Below are positions 36,515 to 49,000 of a stretch of 64,000 bases of DNA, piece by piece (position 1 is the stretch's first letter; every line of letters begins with the position of its first letter). The notes beneath the pieces are model-generated. The model searched no databases, was not told the DNA's origin, and worked only from the letters and a program-made list of their open reading frames with translations. A program made the translations under genes and the position numbers. The stretch covers positions 6,773,501 through 6,837,500 of the forward strand of contig NC_087245.1 in NCBI RefSeq assembly GCF_037042905.1, in the 5' to 3' direction. Source of the DNA: Lytechinus pictus. Its lineage: Eukaryota > Echinodermata > Echinoidea > Temnopleuroida > Toxopneustidae.

Positions 36515-36660
36515 CACCCCTTTTGCATAAAAGTTATTATTATGGTAACTTTGCCATCCAGTGATAAGTTGCAGAGAATCCTTAATTTGACTGGCTATCA
36601 AGTGTCGTTACCATGGTAATTACTTTTAGAAGGCAAAGTTTACTTTTATGCAAAGGGGCC
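36515..36660. mobile_element. MITE-like foldback element with CTTTTGCATAAAAGT termini
   Basis: About 146 bp. Left ACCCCTTTTGCATAAAAGT, right ACTTTTATGCAAAGGGGC. Inner ATGGTAAC and GTTACCAT also pair. No open frame. Confidence 0.65.
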
Positions 36661-38672
36661 CTGAAATGAAAAAAAAAAGACAAAAAAGACAACTTCATGT
36701 CACATATATCTCAACACACAAAGACTACACGAATTCGGTCGTATATTTAAATACATCAATTTTAATGAACATATCAAAGTGCTTCGACACTAGAAATTGT
36801 TAACATAATTTGATTTCCATTGAGCTATGGATGACAGAAAACATATCAGTACAAAATATAAGTATTCAGAAAACCCCATGGTAGATATTTAAGAAGTATA
36901 TTACAAAAATACACATTCCATTTTTGTCACAAAGATACAGTTTTGGATCGGGAGGTCAAATTCGAGTTACTATCATATGTACTTTGCCCCATGACACTGT
37001 AATAATTGGACAAAAGAAAATAGGAAATATCAAAGTTGATAACTTGTTGTACCTTGTTGTACCATCTGATTGGACTTAATTATCACTACAAATTTGCAAT
37101 CACTTCAAATTAATTTGAAGAGAAATTTAAAGGCAAGACTCGCAGCATCAAAACTATGCCTGTCTCGTTGGCATCATTCATAATGAAACATTGAATTACA
37201 TACTTTAAAATATATTTTTAAAATATATCATAATTTCAAAATCTATCAAGTACAATGATGCAGGATTTAACATTATTGCTCCCGTTCAATTATGTGGAAT
37301 GTGGAAAATGATCTTCGTAATGTTATAAAATGAAACACAGTAACTCTTCTTTGAAATACGAACTTGTTGTCATGGTTGTTGCTTGAATGCATCCAAATGA
37401 GACAATTGCCTAGATAAAGTCAACGGCTTTTAATTAACAGGTAAGAATCCGTATTCAGGATTTTATGAGACAACATGATTCTCCCATTTCATTCAAGTTC
37501 CCAATGCATCAACTTCATATGTAAGCACTGTCTAGAATTTACTACTAAAACTCCAAATCAAAACAAACATTGATCATATTATTAGGGATATTAATTTACC
37601 AGGTATGAACGTAAATCGACCAGTCCCTGCCAATATTATTCATTCGGCGACATATCTAAAGCATTATAGCAAATAATGGTAGGTCTGTGTTTGCACTATG
37701 ACAGGCGCATTAAACTTCAGACTCGTTTGCTTTGGGATGAAGAATACAAATAGAGAAAGAGTTTGATCTTTACCCGGCTCAAAGTGAAATTAATTAGCTC
37801 AATGACAGCGATCACAGTCTATTGTGATGGTAAATACTTAGGCCTATATCATTACATTATGGTAAACTTATTAGACACAATACAGAAAGTTATTTCCAAT
37901 CAGCCCGGGAAGAGAGCAATGTCAATGGATTCATATAACGTAAGGATATTTTACAAACTGAATGTTATTATATTTAGCATTTACATACGACCCCACCCCA
38001 TCCTCCACATCTCCACCACCCTCAACATCTCCCATTGTAAAGAGAGTATACAGTTTTGTCCAGTGCAATCCTACTGCCCAAGTATATAGCAGAAATGAAT
38101 TTGATTCACCACCGCATTACTAATTGCAAATATGTTTGTGTTATTGGAATGTGACTGAGTGAGTTTGTTTGTTTGAAGGAGGGGGATCAGGAACCAAAAC
38201 GCAATTCCATTATTCCCTACAAAATGGATTTTGAAGCCATAGATTAGAATTGACTGTCAATTCCTTCAGCAAAAGAAAAAAAAACAAAAAACATTGCGCT
38301 GCAAACAATCAAGTGTGAGTAAAAATTTACTGACCAAAAACAGAAGAAAGAAAAAAAAAAGTTCCTTAGTCAGGCGACGAGACGCCATGGGTTAATAATT
38401 TGAAGGTTTGTAAAGCAATATTTGATTAATGTGCTTTACTTCCACATATTTCATGACAACTCATTTAAGACACCTGTCTGTTCATCATCAAGTTGGACAT
38501 TGGAATAGCAAATACAACTATTTTCCAGCTTTATGTTTACTTTCATTTTCTAAGACCGGATGACTTTAAATAAATTGAATTCCATTTATGGAAGGTTCCA
38601 AAGGTTTATAGCTCAAATTCAATATTGCAACTTAGAAGTGTAGACAAATACCATAAAATTGCACTGGTTTTG

Positions 38673-38703
38673 ATTGCTACATATCAATACTGATATCATC
38701 ATA
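38673..38703. repeat. 31-bp repeat, first copy
   Basis: ATTGCTACATATCAATACTG followed by ATATCATCATA; identical to 41524-41554. Contains the imperfect palindrome ATATCAATACTGATAT. Confidence 0.75.
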
Positions 38704-41523
38704 CAGACCATTGGCAGGAATAACCAATCTATTTTTCATTAAAATTATTTTACGGGAGCTTAGTGATGAAAACATGTACATATCATGTAGGTACTACTAA
38801 GAAACAGAATTAAATGCTTTGCTGCAATGCACAGTGTAAGCTATGTTCGTATAGTTAACAAACAAATATTAAAATGTAATGTTCAAGCTATACTGATCGT
38901 GTAGCCATCATAACATTAATATCATACAGATACACATTGTAGTTTAAAAGAATAAAATATTGAACAATAACATTGACAAATATCACAATATTTACTGAAC
39001 AGTAGACATGTATTTGATTGATAAGAAAGTGACACATAAGGCAGTAGTGGATACTAGTAATGCATACTTATGACAAGCTGGTGATGTGCATGATAATGAC
39101 AAATTAAAAACAATATCAATAACAATTATGTGCGGAGGTACAATAATATGATTATATTAATTCTTTAGAATTCAGCAAAAAAAATCATCAATGACTCCTA
39201 AGCTCTGCAAATATTTCACATCCATATTCCTAAGGCAAAAAATAGCAAAATTAACAGAATATTGTTCATCACAACAAAATACAAAATGGCAAATAATTGT
39301 TAGTTTAAAACTAACAATTAACAAATAAACCGACCTTTTTTTTGGTTCAAACAAAAAAATAACAAATATTTTACAAAGACTGCATATAATGGCATAAGCA
39401 CCATTTGGTATTTATATATAAATATATTTAGACTGCATATAAACATATAAAACGGCAAAACAACAAAAGTACAATAGTTGCTATCTTGTGACTCCGAGGA
39501 ACAGAGACCATGGTTTACAAAAAAAATCATACCAGTATAATATACATATACCTCAATAGAACATATTTAGTTGTTATATTGAATAAATATTAATATACAG
39601 TAATATCAAAGTTAATTTGTTCTATCCTCACATATGATCAATCAGTGTTATAAACAAACACGTCATTTGAAAATGTTCATTTGAATTTCTCTTGGCATTT
39701 AAATTGGATTAGGCCTTTTAAGACCACACACACATGTACCATATTGCTAGAATTGCTAAATCCTACAAATAAATCAGGATGCCTAATCATTGTTTCCTGG
39801 CAATGCTTGTGATGATAACATAAATTAATAAAATCATGAGGCGATTGGCATTCAACACACTATACAATGAGAGGCAAAGAAACTCCATATTGCCAGACCT
39901 GACTATGAGATTTAGATTTTTTGCACAAATAGTGAATTAAAGTACCCATAACTCTTTTAATTTCTTGTTTTATTTATTTTACTTTCGTAGATATCTTCCT
40001 CATAATTTCCAGCAGTCAATTTAAACAAACTCGTTATCAAGGCAGACTTTCATTCAGAATGCAATACCATCTCTTCCTAAAATCATCATTCATGAATAAA
40101 ACTAGGGATTCTCATAACTTCTACAAAGGAAAAATAATTTAGAGAATGTTATGCATTTGATCAAATATAGTCCACGTCAATCAATTGCTAGAAATGATAA
40201 TACTGGGTTGTGAAACTAGAAAAGAGGAAACAAGTATTTGTAATAGTGAGAAGAATGAATCAAAAGTACACAGCAATCTGACCATGAAATTATTTTACAT
40301 GTGATACTCACCAATATCTTTATGTTACATTAAAAATGATTGACACAAAGTGGAATATGTTACGTGAATTTGGCAGATATTTTTTCTTCTCAATTCCGGT
40401 CTAGGATTTTGGTTGAAATACATGTAAGAAATTACCAATTCCAATAAATGTTAATGATCAGTTTAATTAAAGAAGTAATAAATAAATGTAAAATATGAAC
40501 TTATTTTTTGTTGTTAATTACATTACATCCACAATATCCACACTCTTTGGCAAAATGAGGGCTATGCTCAGTTTTGTACAAATTCTCTTTCAATATGAAA
40601 AGAGTTTGGTCACCTTGTTTATAAAAACAATTGAAAAACTGCTATTTTACATCTGGGTATTATACCACTTGCAAAAGGTAATCAATGGATAATTCATCAG
40701 AGAAAGATAAACATAACACAAAAGAAGAAAAGTGGACTATTCTCATGTCCTGTCTCATGTGTATCAATTGCACTACATTTTAAATGGCTGTATGTATATA
40801 TAAATATTGCATACATAAATAAAATAGAAATTACATATATTTTTAATAAAATGCTACAATATGTCCAACCAAACAAATGAAAATCAAGAGTAGGATTAAT
40901 GAGGTATACATAAATCTAAATTATAAACAAATCCAGAGTTTGATGGGCTCACAATGAACATTAAAAAACAAACAAACAATACAAGTATTACCAAATGTTA
41001 TAACTACAAAAGAATTGGGCACAATATGTCATTTAACAAACACTCTCCAAGGATGTGTTAATTCACACACAAACTTGCCTGTCTCAACTATTATTCAAAT
41101 TTACAAGTCAACCATTCATATACAGATAAAAGTATTCTTTGAGGCTAAAAGGCTATAGATGCTTGTACATGTACTTTCACTGGTATAGCTAAGGAATGTC
41201 ACATTATAAATAATTTTCAATCATTCTAAATCAATTCATTATGAACAATATACCATAATTCTACTTTCAACATTCTCCTTCCACAAAATAGAGAAAGTTA
41301 GTAAAAATAAATTGACATACTATCACTAGAATGTATAGTATTACATATGAACATTAATATAGCTGGCTTACTCACACACAAAACAATTCTCTCAAAGTTT
41401 ACCCTTTTCTATAACTGAACTTTGACCTCCCAAGTCGCTTTGTCATCAACAAACAAGTTATACAATCGGGGGAGGTGGGGAAGGGGCAAACAATTTGCAC
41501 TTTTTTTCAATAGAGTAGATTTA

Positions 41524-41554
41524 ATTGCTACATATCAATACTGATATCATCATA
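41524..41554. repeat. 31-bp repeat, second copy
   Basis: Identical over 31 bp to 38673-38703, 2.85 kb away in direct orientation; flanking DNA is not similar beyond a few bases. Confidence 0.75.
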
Positions 41555-42086
41555 TAGTTGGACGGGTTAAATTTTAAAACCATGGCAGGGTCAGTTCATC
41601 TACGTGCACATCACATGTCCACATGACACAAATGCTGTAGCAAATGCTAGGGCAGGATGATATGTAATACGAGCAGGAGACTATTGAAGTCTGTCCAGAG
41701 CCTTTTAGTCATAGCTGTTATCAATGAAGGAAATGGAGTTCATGTGTCAGATTTCCAATTTACTTTTCTTGTGCTAATAAAGGTGAGTTAAATTGCATGA
41801 ATACCAATTAACAAAGAGTGTATTTTGATTAAATTCCAATGCTGATGTTTAGCCTGTACAAAAGGAACTGCAGTTGAAACCCAACCAAAAAAAACTAATG
41901 GTTTCCCAACATGCCGGCAAGATGGCACTCAACTCAACTCATGATGGCGCTCTTCAAATTCCATGAGTGTAAATCATCAATTTGGTTACTGCAAGAACCA
42001 ACATTGCATTCAATTAGAGAAAAGTCAGATTTAGCATGGCTATGATTATCAAGAAATGTTGATCATTTCAATTTACTCTTACTCAC

Positions 42087-42087
42087 A

Positions 42088-42118
<31 letters not shown>
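42087..42118. repeat. (TC)n microsatellite
   Basis: CT dinucleotide run with two interruptions, about 0.7 kb past the copy B stop codon. Confidence 0.9.
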
Positions 42119-42618
42119 GGATTGTATACAGGCATATAAATTGATTGTAATCTAAGAATTTTCTCTGTATTTTACTAGAAATATAGAATATGCAATATCT
42201 TAAAATCCAATTACCACATACTGAATGATTATCACTAGGGGAATATCATCTCATTTCATACATGACTATATCTATGTGAATATGACCAAGTGTCAAAAAA
42301 TATAGAAGATTAGAAAATGAGTAGCATTGTGTATGTGAAAGTGCATAAGACTACTCTCTTTGATGATGATGTAAAGGCACTCATTCCTATGTCATGTAGT
42401 ATATTACCATTCACAACCTAGTAGTGAGGAAGAGTTAGCTACGGAATAAAGGTGATAAAACAGCCACTCATAATTACTGATATACAATACATTGTTCTTC
42501 ATAGCAACCTCATCTTACATGGTTTCTTTAACCAATCTATACACTATACACATAATACCCATTTTGAACATGACACCTACAAACATTTTACTAAGACTTA
42601 GATTCGGTCCTCTGAACA

Positions 42619-42624
42619 TTTATT
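42619..42624 (-). terminator. Candidate polyadenylation signal AATAAA of copy B
   Basis: TTTATT on the plus strand gives AATAAA on the transcribed strand, about 155 nt past the stop codon. It is the first such hexamer I see in the 3' flank. Such hexamers are common in AT-rich DNA, so this is tentative. Confidence 0.3.
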
Positions 42625-42776
42625 TGTACTAGTTGACAATGTGATGATTCTTGCTAGTGGCTGAGGTGAAATGTGAACTACTTCCTTACTGTGGTGTTGA
42701 GGTGATCAATCAGTCATCTTAAAGCTATTAGATTTACGCTACACACTGCTCAGAATGCATGCCTCTGAACCAATCA

Positions 42777-43084
42777 TCATACCCTGCTACCATTATCATA
42801 GGATGCTATTGAGAGATCTGTTCTAGAGTTCTCCACCTTGGCCTCACTCTGCTCCGGGGATTCAACCTTCTCTACTAAAGGTTTACTTGGTTTGTACAGC
42901 ACCGCAGCAAGTATGCAGAATAGGATGGAGAGAAGTTTGAGGACAACCAGCAAAGTCAGTGTGTAACGGCTGAAGAGGGAATTGTTGTAGGTCCAGCATT
43001 TGCGGCTACCGTTAGACTGGTGCTCCCATAGCAGGCATGACTGGTCAATGAGGGCGCCAAACACAACTGGGCCTGGTACGCTAC
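42777..43084 (-). CDS. Slco4a1-like: Copy B exon 11 (last coding exon)
   Basis: Acceptor AAAACAG after a long A run, phase 1 in. Encodes SVPGPVVFGALIDQSCLLWE (end of segment 11 and conserved loop), CW-Y pair, segment 12 (LTLLVVLKLLSILFCILAAV) and a cytosolic tail rich in Glu, Lys and Ser ending N-G-S-R-V then TGA. Confidence 0.94.
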
Positions 43085-46000
43085 CTGTTTTTTTTTTTGT
43101 CACATGGGAAATTAATCAATTGTAAATGGGCTTTGTAGGTGATATGTAAGGTTAAAGCCTTTTTTTCAGCTTGGTAAATCCCCCCTAAAACGGGCCACAA
43201 TTTGAACTTATTACTACATTATATGAATGAAGTAACATGAAAATTTATTTTAATTGGGTCTCTTGGATTGATTTAAAATAACTGCTTTATCGTTTTTCTA
43301 TATATTAAACCACTTCTCAAGCATGGAATGGACAACAAATTTCAGGACATAATCGTCTGTAGTTTTTTAATATCCAATCACTAATTGTGTGAGAAAAATG
43401 CTAAAAAAGGACACTCTTAGAGATAAAAAAGAAGGGCATTTCTGTAGATTCAAAATATCTAACAGGATTCAACAGTCAATGCAAATTTTATTAAGGTTGG
43501 GGCATCAATGATCCTGAAGTATAATAAATATTATTACCAATCATTACATGGACTTTTAACTTCAAAGATAAAATCAGGACCACCTGGATAACAAATATGA
43601 TCTTTGTCTTTGTAAAGATCTCTATCCTCAATGCATCTGATCTTTATAATTCTAGTGCAAAGTACAACTGATATACTGGTATAGTTTTATACTTACCAAG
43701 TAGCCTGAACATCAATGACTGTAGACCAAGGGCATAGGTCCGCTGAGATCTTGAAACAACTCTGAATTGAAGACAAATTTATTGAAATTTATATTTCAAT
43801 CACCAAATGAGAGTTTAATATCTTAAAAGAAAGAAACTTAAGTACTGTATAATTGAATTCGGACAACTAAAGATAAAACATGCATTCTAGCACAATATCT
43901 CTTTCTTTTCCATGTCATACTAATAGGCCTTTCATCTCAGTGGGGTTTTTTTAACACATATTCCCCCATCAAAATATTAATGTTATTTTTTCACAAAACC
44001 TTGCAAGGATATATCTTGGTCCATGAGAGATTGCGACATCAAACAAGGATACACAAAAACATATCCGATTATTTTGTAATTAGAACTTCCTAATTTCAAG
44101 TCATCTAAATCAATCAATTAATCAATTCAGAAATGTGTCACTTCACTAAATCTTGGTCTGTGTTGAGTTACTGAGCTTGTTTGCAAGTTTGTGATGTTGT
44201 CTTGTTGAAGAACAGTCTATTTTGCTAGTTGTTTTGTTGTATAGAACTAAATCCAATGCAATGTATCCTATCCAAGTCTTACCTTAGGGTTGCTGTTATC
44301 ATTGGAACAGTGGCCAAGAATGTGAATGTAATCATGAGGAAGAGCAGGGCAAAGAATGGTGCTCGTAGAGGGCAGTCTGATATGCATCTCCCTGACATAG
44401 CGCCCCCTCGTGCTAAGGGATTGCTAGTAACATTATTACTCATAACACAATGGCATTCATGGTATCTCTAAAGATGCACAGAAGGAAAAAAAAGATGAAA
44501 AGATAGCATTACAAAAGGCTTCTTTATGCTGTAGTGATGAACAACACATTTTAATTTTTGAAACTTCTCAATCACAAGACAAGTTAAAAATTGCAATTTA
44601 ACTTATTTAAATTACTTATATTATTGTTTAAGGATTGCCCATTGTCCACATGAAAAGAGTAATCAAGGAACCATAAAAATGATGGAGTTAGTGATGTATA
44701 AAGAGGTGATACTATCGGGGGGGGGGGGGCAGATGACAGCTAGTGCTCCCCCTTATGGTAGTGAAAAGTAGAGAAAAAAGATGGGGGGGGAGGAATCAAA
44801 GAAAGAGTATAAAAAGACATTTCTAGAATGTAAAATGGGTTATCACTACATGTATTCTTCAAACAAGAAAAAAATGATGGCACTGTTAGGTCTGATGGTC
44901 CCCCCAACAAAATATACTTTGTATCTGCCCCTTGAGATTAATTTTCAATAAGCTTTCGTAAGTCAGACTACAGAAATGCATGAGCAAAATGGATAAATCT
45001 ATCAAGATTAAGGGCTTCAAAAAGACACATGTGGTGACCAATATCGATCATTAACAAAATTGAAATGACAAGATATAGTGTGAGGTCTATTAGTCATTTA
45101 AAATGGCCTTGGCTCTCGGCCAGATAGCACAATGAGATATATTCCTCTTGTGTGAGTAAAAGGACGGGAAATGATCTAAGTCCATCCAAAAAGATGAGTA
45201 AAAACCAAAACCAAGTGTAACATGTAATGGTAGAAACTATTTTAAGTGTGGAAACTGTTTCTCCCCCTGGTTCAAAGGAACCTATTACATGTATATCGAG
45301 CCAAAGATATGCCTGCCTCTACACTTTGTATTCATACAAAAACATGGAATGGTCAAGCAGTACACATGTATTTAAGATTTACAGAGCACAAAATCAGAGA
45401 TATCGCTATGACCACACTATCCTCTATATTCATACATACATCATGACAGTCCAGGTAGTGTTGATGTGTATTTTAAAGAGCATACTTGTAAGCCTATGCC
45501 AGTATCCATACAAACAGCATGACTGATTTGTATTCAAGATTCAAAGATCATACAATCAGAGATATGCTCACCTCTACACTATATTCTGCACTACCATCTG
45601 CATTTATATAGCTTGCATATTACAGGCTGAATATACTACATCACAAGTATTTAATATTAAATAGCATGAAACCACAGATATGCTTACCTCTACAATATCC
45701 TCTGTAGCATTTATTTGTATTCATGAAGCCGTAGAAGAGACTGAATAGTACATGATAAGTATTCAAGATTTAAAGAGTATGAAATCAGAGATATGCTTAC
45801 CTCTACACTCTCCTCTGTATCTTCTACTGTATTCATACAGCCAGCATGACAAGCAGAATAGTACATGATATTATCTTCTCCGCATACAGGTTGGAAGTCA
45901 TTACCACAGTGACAGTCAGCGTTACAACCTGCAGTAAGATTAGCTTCTTTACCACTGTATTTCATCGTCCTATAAGAAAACAAAAGACTTAATGAATATA

Positions 46001-49000
46001 CATGTTGACTTACCATCATTGTCCTAGCCTAGAAGTCTGCAGGAACTATTGGTTTTCACAAGTGCACAATGCAGGGTCTAAAATACGAGACTAGATTTAC
46101 AGGAGCTGATTCTAGACACATCCCATTTAGATTCTAGTCTTCATACTAGGCATGTTATTAATTGTTAAAGTGTCATATTTGAGTCTGTGCTAGCAGAATA
46201 CCAGTACAGCACTTATATGATATACAAAGACCTTAATCAGATTACATGTACATATAAATTTGTTTTACTTGATGGTAAAGACAGAAAACTTTAATGAACA
46301 TGATGGTAATAGTCTGTATCAGTCATATACATGTAAGAGTGCTATTCAACCAATAAGAAGTTTTTACCCATTCCCATAATTCACAGTGACTCCAGCGAAG
46401 GAAGCATTGGGGCAGCTGATCATGAACGTGAAAGTGAGCAGAAATGATGCACAGAGAGCAACCAGTACAAACTTCATCATCCCACGGAACTTAAGATCAA
46501 ACCGTTTCACGATGTAACCTCCAACCAACGCACCCAGCACACTGGACGGAGTAACAAGCAAGCCTGGAAAAGATGAGACCAAAATAACATAAAGAATTAA
46601 GAATTATGATACAATTTCTGACATATACTCACCACGGTTTCATTCCTTGTGCACCAATTATTCATTTTTATTTGGTTGTGGTATGCCAGCGAATCAAAAT
46701 TTCATCAAAGTAATGAAATGATTTATGTATTAGTCAGAATACCATCGCAGTCTCCCACATTTCAGTCCTCATAAGTTGTGCGACACTTTGGTTGTATTGC
46801 ATTTACTTCAAACTTTGATATTAAAGTGAACCTAAAATACATGTGCTATCACTGTCTAATCACTGAAATTAGGTTTTAATCAAGATGGTTCAAGCATTTT
46901 ACGAGTTGGAGTTTCATGTGAAGGGATAACAGCCAAGGGATTACAGATCGAGCATGCGATCTTAAACACATAGGAGTAATGCCGAAAATTTGTTCACAAA
47001 AAAGGATAACAGCCTGTCTTGTAATGATGATCAGATTAACTACAGCTTTTGGAAGGCTGCTTCACAATTTGAGATGGTTTACCCTACACAAAAATATGAA
47101 CAGTAAGGTAAATTTTGTTAATCAGCTGATAATCCCCCCAAAAAGAGTTTATCATATTTATGTAATTGTTTATCTAGCTACATATTTTGTTTAATTTGCA
47201 TATCAGTATGAGACAATAATAAGACTGCATATGCGATGTAGAATTCTGAGTTCTTGAATTCTTTTAAAGAATGGCAGAGTTAAAATATGAATTCAGCAGT
47301 CTAGCAAAGTCTTTGATCTTTGTTGCAATTGTTAGAAAGTGCATGAATGTCAGTCCATACCTGCTGTTATAGCTGCAGAGCCAGATGTCATATTGAACTG
47401 TGATTCTAGATACTTTGGTCCAAAGACAGCAATGGAGGCAAGAGTAAATGTCTCTGTGACAGTGACCATACTGACACACATGAATGCAGGATTCCTGATA
47501 AGCATCCAGGTGGCTCTGGGGAAGTCAATCAGGCTCTCGCTTAAGCCTGCTCGCACCTCAAACTCATGGCCGTTGTGCGCCTCATTTCGACGAAGCTCTT
47601 TGACCTTCTTTGCTCCTGAAAACAAACCATCACAGTATGAAGTTATTGAGGAAAGCTGTGAAAAAGCATATTCACAACATGTTATGCTTAATTTCAAGTC
47701 TCTCTGCTTGTATTCATAAACCTTTATTTTCATTTGATATTTTTTTGCATTTATATCACAATGAGTTGTTTGTTTTGTATCTGACAGATTTGTGGAAAAT
47801 AAAATGAAAACAATATACAATGACAAGACAATTAATTATGGAAATATGCATATTTCTTACAAACCTCTACGGGTAGACCTTCATTTTTACACGAGAATGA
47901 ATCTGATCCTATATTATCAAAACTATATGTGAGCAGTAATTCTATTATTGTGAAATAAAAAAAAAAGATAGTTGTTTCAGATGTCCCTCTCTTAGATTAC
48001 AAGGCCTACATCATCTTATCTATGATGCTCACAGAAAGGAAAATTTTTTACAGAATTGAAAAACAAACAGGGTTATTTACCTGGTAATGAGCGTGTAAAT
48101 CCACACAATGGAATAGCTACTGTAAGAGCTAATACACCAGTAACTAGGAATCCCATCCACCAGGCACCTACCCATACTGGACTCTTAGGTGTGATGTCAA
48201 GTCTATACAGAAGATAAATTAAAACATAATTGTTTTCAATAATAATAATAGTCAATTTTTAGCACAAAGCACATAACTACGTCTCTATGTGCTTCTGCCT
48301 CTAGGCAAGACAAGACAAAGAAAGAAATGCAAATATCCCCCTTTTATTTTCTATAGTTTGTAGTAAAATCTTGAATGTTTTCCATCATTTTATTATCCCA
48401 AGAACTTTTATTCTAATTTCCGTCTGGACGATATATTGCATGGTTTCTATTCCCCGTCAGCTCCAAGCAAAATGAGGAAACTGCATAAAAAGAGCATATT
48501 CTACTCTCATTTGTGAATATCCTTTTGTAATGGTGGTGGCAGACTAGTGGTAGAAACAACGTCATACAGACAAAGACTACAATCAATATTCTCGAAATAA
48601 CAAGAATAAAGAAAACATTGAAGATTATTATCCATGGTGATGGGATCCATGGCTTCATAAATTTGTTTTTTTTTCACACAGACATGATGGAGGGAGGAAG
48701 CCCTAATGAGAGAGAAAAAACCCCACTCTTTCCACATATACTGTACATGTAGCTAGGTGTTGACTCAGTACTGAATTATTACTAGCTGTATATACCAATA
48801 CGCTCAAGAACACATTGCTATGAATATTTTATTTTTCACAAAATTATTTGATTTTTGAGATTTTATGATTCCTGTGGTGCATGAATGGGCATATGAACCA
48901 TCAACACCCTAACAAAGAGGTCACACAAATACAAACTGAACAAAGGAATTTTTTTAGCATTGCAAGAACTGAACAACAAAAAAAATTGAAGAGGCTTTCA

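Larger units (their letters stand above)
36661..42776 (-). other. Repeat-poor AT-rich region downstream of copy B (possible long 3' UTR)
   Basis: Six kilobases with no coding frame I can support. Unlike neighbouring intergenic DNA it has few of the G/C homopolymers and foldback elements, and it starts directly at the copy B stop codon. It may hold a long 3' UTR on the minus strand or conserved non-coding DNA. A minus-strand AATAAA at 42619-42624 is one candidate polyadenylation signal. A 31-bp sequence occurs twice in it. Confidence 0.4.

Noticed and set aside
37763..38089. 108-codon plus-strand frame
   Set aside because: Composition and content look random; no domain, and it opposes the likely 3' region of copy B.
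16432..42776. A third SLCO copy or exon remnants between the two genes
   Set aside because: I looked for the GAWW signature, the TYIDEN block, the Kazal cysteine pattern and TATLR on both strands and found none.
45290..45760. The array units as true alternative exons
   Set aside because: They lack an upstream acceptor and soon run into stops or frame changes; only the donor-switch idea remains possible.
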